Shown here: positions 61,568 through 64,000 of the stretch, in pieces
How the letters are laid out: each line of letters starts with the position of its first letter
Numbering within the stretch: position 1 is the stretch's first letter
DNA from: Paralichthys olivaceus
Lineage: Eukaryota > Chordata > Actinopteri > Pleuronectiformes > Paralichthyidae
Assembly (NCBI RefSeq): GCF_024713975.1
Contig: NC_091102.1
Span: forward strand, 21,115,001 to 21,179,000
Direction: 5' to 3'
Length of the DNA: 64,000 nucleotides
The notes under the pieces: model-generated
The model's input: the letters and a program-made list of their open reading frames with translations, nothing else
The model's database searches: none
Told to the model about the DNA's origin: nothing
Position numbers and translations under genes: made by a program

Positions 61568-62078
61568 TGATGTGGTGGACGTCCTCTTAAACCGTAACTA
61601 CATTCAGTTGGTTAATTTGTGATGATCTTTAAAGATCATCATTTATCTGAGCTCGAGTGCACCATTTAATATTCCAAATATATCTTTTCTAAAGCTGTAT
61701 CAGTCCAACCCTTTCAACACACTGTGTCAGTGATGCTTTGAAATGTGACCATGCCCAAGTCAGTTAGTGGCCTGTACTCACCTGGTATGAACATGTGGTT
61801 TTTGTGATCCGCTCATAAGCAGACAGCTCTAAGTACAGACAACATTCAGAGGAGGTCTGGGTCACATGTGTCCACATTCTCTGAACAGTGTGAACGCAAA
61901 TCTGTCCTTGGCCTCCTACTCAGCTGACATCCAATTTTTTTTATTTGTGACCACCGCCACAAAATAAACACTGATCACGACATTATGATCGATACTTTCC
62001 TTAAATTGTTAAAATATTTTTTCAGCTTCATTCAGACTCTCCTGACTCGGCCCTCTACCTCTACCACACGCACACGCA

Positions 62079-62562
62079 TGGCTAATTCCGCAGACACTTC
62101 TCTCTCTAAGCAGTGCACAAGGTCAGGTTATAGATAAAGGCCCAACCAACACACAGGGACTTTCATATCTAACTCAGATGCCCCAGACAGAGAGACACCA
62201 ACTTCAACTCTTTTGTGTATTTCACCAGGGACAAGACGTAAGAACACAATGTGGTTTAAGAATGCATATTTAGATTTAACTATCCAATAGGATGCAAACA
62301 CCTACATGTTACATAGAGAGTGACATCAATTCTAGCCATTCATTGATGTGCTGTTAGAATGGGTGACGGAAGTAGAGGAAGATATTTGGGGATGCTGTGT
62401 GAGACATCTTCAGACTTGGAGGTGACAGTTGCTCATGTTACTTTGTTAGTGTTTGTATATTGTTTCACCTTCTGGTCTCCTTGATGCATCAAGTCTAAAT
62501 TAAACTCTTCTGCTGCTGCCTGAGTTCTCCTTTCACCAGCTTCCAGGAAACTTCCAGAACCA
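62079..62562 (+). mobile_element. LTR-like dispersed repeat, copy 2
   Basis: It is the partner of 41557-41973, in the same orientation, with an extra internal block of about 90 bases (roughly 62,265-62,365) absent from copy 1. It starts TGGCTAATTCC and ends CCAGAACCA, with ATTAAA about 65 bases before the end. It is probably a solo LTR. No viral or retrotransposon reading frames accompany either copy. Confidence 0.55.
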
Positions 62563-63237
62563 AGGTGTTGAGTTTTGATCACGAGACACATGTAGGGGCC
62601 ACATGTTAATACCAGGTGTGTACGGGGTCTGTGTTGTAGCACTTCAAAAAGGTCACAAATGGCATGCAACAGCAAATGTAGGACCTTAGGGGTCCACTCT
62701 GGTGGGGGGAGGAGTGGGAGGAACTCCCCAGGGGGCACCGTTAATCTTCTTTCCAAAACCTGTCATTGAAGGAAGGAGAGAGCAGCCAAGATGGAACACA
62801 GTCACAAACAATTCATGGACATCTCACTGATTAAGTTTAGCTGAAATTTGCCTTTGATAAATATGTGCAAATCAGTGTTTATCTTACTGAATGTGCTTTA
62901 ATATGATATTTTAAAAAGAACATGTAGAAAAAGATGCTTGGGGAAATTTTAAAATAGCATCATCATAGTTTGTCCAGCAGAGTGCGCGCCAACTCCATTG
63001 GTAACAATACTCCGTGTGCAGAGCGCCAACAAGTGAAATAAATCGCTGGAGCTTTAATGTACATTGACTCTAACATTTTCCATCATTCCATCATTGAAAA
63101 TAGAACACTTGGTTTATGTTTATCTGTGGATGAGTGAGAACAAAATTTTGATTTACGCAAGATTTGTGTGAATCTTTCCTGGATCCTGTCTGCATGATGC
63201 TTTTCTTTGTAGTTGTACAATTGAGATCCTGTTTCTC

Positions 63238-63247
63238 TTTATTTATT
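63238..63247 (-). terminator. gk: Poly(A) signal of glycerol kinase gene
   Basis: Overlapping AATAAATAAA on the minus strand lies about 115 bases after the gk stop codon. The spacing and the canonical hexamers support a functional 3' end. Confidence 0.6.
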
Positions 63248-63360
63248 ACGTATGCAGTGGGTGCTATGAATTTTACTTTTAGTGATGGCTTTGATTATTG
63301 ATTTTATATTAGTATGTTTGTGTGTGGGGAGTGAGAAAATAGAGGGGGGTGGGGGGGTTA

Positions 63361-63464
63361 TTAAATCAGTTGAATACCATTAGAGTTGCAGCATGGCTCT
63401 GTGGTCTCCCAGTTCATGGCTTTCTGGACAGCCTTCTTCCAACGAGCGAAGCGGAACTCGCTCT
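63361..63464 (-). CDS. gk: Glycerol kinase, last coding exon (gene continues beyond window)
   Basis: Glycerol kinase phosphorylates glycerol with ATP to sn-glycerol 3-phosphate in the cytosol and at the mitochondrial surface. The exon, after acceptor AAACAG, begins with the last two bases of a codon and encodes 33 residues plus stop. SEFRFARWKKAVQKAMNWE is the conserved C-terminal helix of the family (E. coli ends YRYAGWKKAVKRAMAWE, human SEIRYSTWKKAVMKSMGW). After it comes a short tail with two Cys, without the membrane-anchor extension of the long human isoform. The minus strand at the very edge of the window (63997/63996) reads AAAG|GTAGGT; if that is the previous donor, the joined codon is Glu, matching the Glu before SE in human. 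Confidence 0.75.
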
Positions 63465-63996
63465 CTGTTTGTGACGAAGACAAACAGAGGTTAGTGGAGC
63501 AGAGCATTTTTTATGAGACAGTCATAACAGTAAAACTGAGCCCACCGCATATTCTGTTAAATACAAGAATAATACACACAGAATGCTGCAGATAAAATAA
63601 AGCAGTCGTATTAATGAATGCATGAGTCTCAGCAGTTCCTCTTCACCTGTGATGCTGCAGGAGGCGGGGTCTAATGTCACCCACCCGCTCTGATTGGATC
63701 CATCAACCAATTCCACTCTAATTATTAAAAGATTGTGAATGTGAACATATAAGGTAGTGCATTGTAAAATATTACTGATATATGTAGTGAAAGGGAAAAG
63801 TACCTGAAAATAAATCTACTTTAACTAAGTTAGGTACAGACACATACAAAAAGTACTTGAATCCAGTAATTAAGTAAATGTACTTTGTTAAATCCCACCA
63901 CTGGATGGCAGCAGATCACACTATACTTACTACTGCCCTCTGCCCTGACATGGGTACTGTGTGTTTTCTGTTTGTGTATGTGACGGACATACCTAC
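63465..63996 (-). other. gk: Probable last intron of gk
   Basis: It lies between the gk terminal exon and the possible donor at the window edge. About 63,770-63,905 contains a reversed piece of a common fish repeat (words AAAGTACCTGAAAATAAAT and AAGTAAATGTACTTTGTTAAATCC). No other coding sequence is recognised. Confidence 0.4.
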
Positions 63997-64000
63997 CTTT

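Noticed and set aside
1..64000. CRISPR arrays, operons, toxin-antitoxin or phage-like systems
   Set aside because: No regularly spaced repeats, ribosome-binding-site-led gene strings or prokaryotic gene families are present; the DNA is a vertebrate chromosome.

Overview
The window is vertebrate nuclear DNA, almost certainly from a spiny-rayed (percomorph-like) teleost. It has split genes with GT-AG introns, and an inhibin beta B and a DDX18 whose translations follow the human proteins along nearly their whole length. It also has long CA/TG microsatellites and several teleost-type interspersed repeats: a Rex/L2-like LINE, tRNA-derived SINEs and MITEs with clear terminal inverted repeats. Nothing bacterial, plasmid or phage-like is present, so most open frames outside the four genes are chance frames.

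Layout. Positions 1 to about 26,300 are gene-poor. They hold a decayed LINE reverse-transcriptase fragment (about 6.7-7.7 kb), a complete MITE (9.45-9.83 kb), microsatellites, a degenerate GACTTGA-type tandem region near 19 kb, and one short secretory-looking candidate exon near 1.7 kb. Positions 27,919-34,223 (minus) carry inhbb in two coding exons: prodomain, RIRKR cleavage site and 116-residue mature activin beta-B. Positions 37,139-43,033 (minus) carry a seven-coding-exon kelch-repeat (beta-propeller) gene of 442 residues, with a probable 5' noncoding exon near 48.1 kb. Positions 50,223-56,649 (plus) carry a complete 14-exon ddx18 of 667 residues, encoding a nucleolar DEAD-box RNA helicase. 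At the right edge, minus strand, the last coding exon of a glycerol kinase gene (gk) lies at 63,361-63,464 with its poly(A) signal; the rest of that gene is beyond the window.

The kelch gene and ddx18 are divergent, with starts about 2 kb apart. ddx18 and gk are convergent, with about 6.7 kb of repeat-rich DNA between them. inhbb and the kelch gene are co-oriented. The genes are functionally unrelated (TGF-beta family ligand, beta-propeller adaptor, ribosome-biogenesis helicase, glycerol metabolism), so this is a neighbourhood and not a pathway cluster.

I found no convincing previously undescribed system. The observations most worth a second look are an inverted second copy of the gk 3' untranslated region and poly(A) signal near 58.5 kb, a nested retro-insertion with an exact 17-bp target duplication inside the kelch gene's first intron, the kelch gene's unresolved orthology and tiny in-frame upstream ORF, a polyglycine insertion in the inhbb prodomain, and a few exon-like fragments with good splice donors but no recognisable family.
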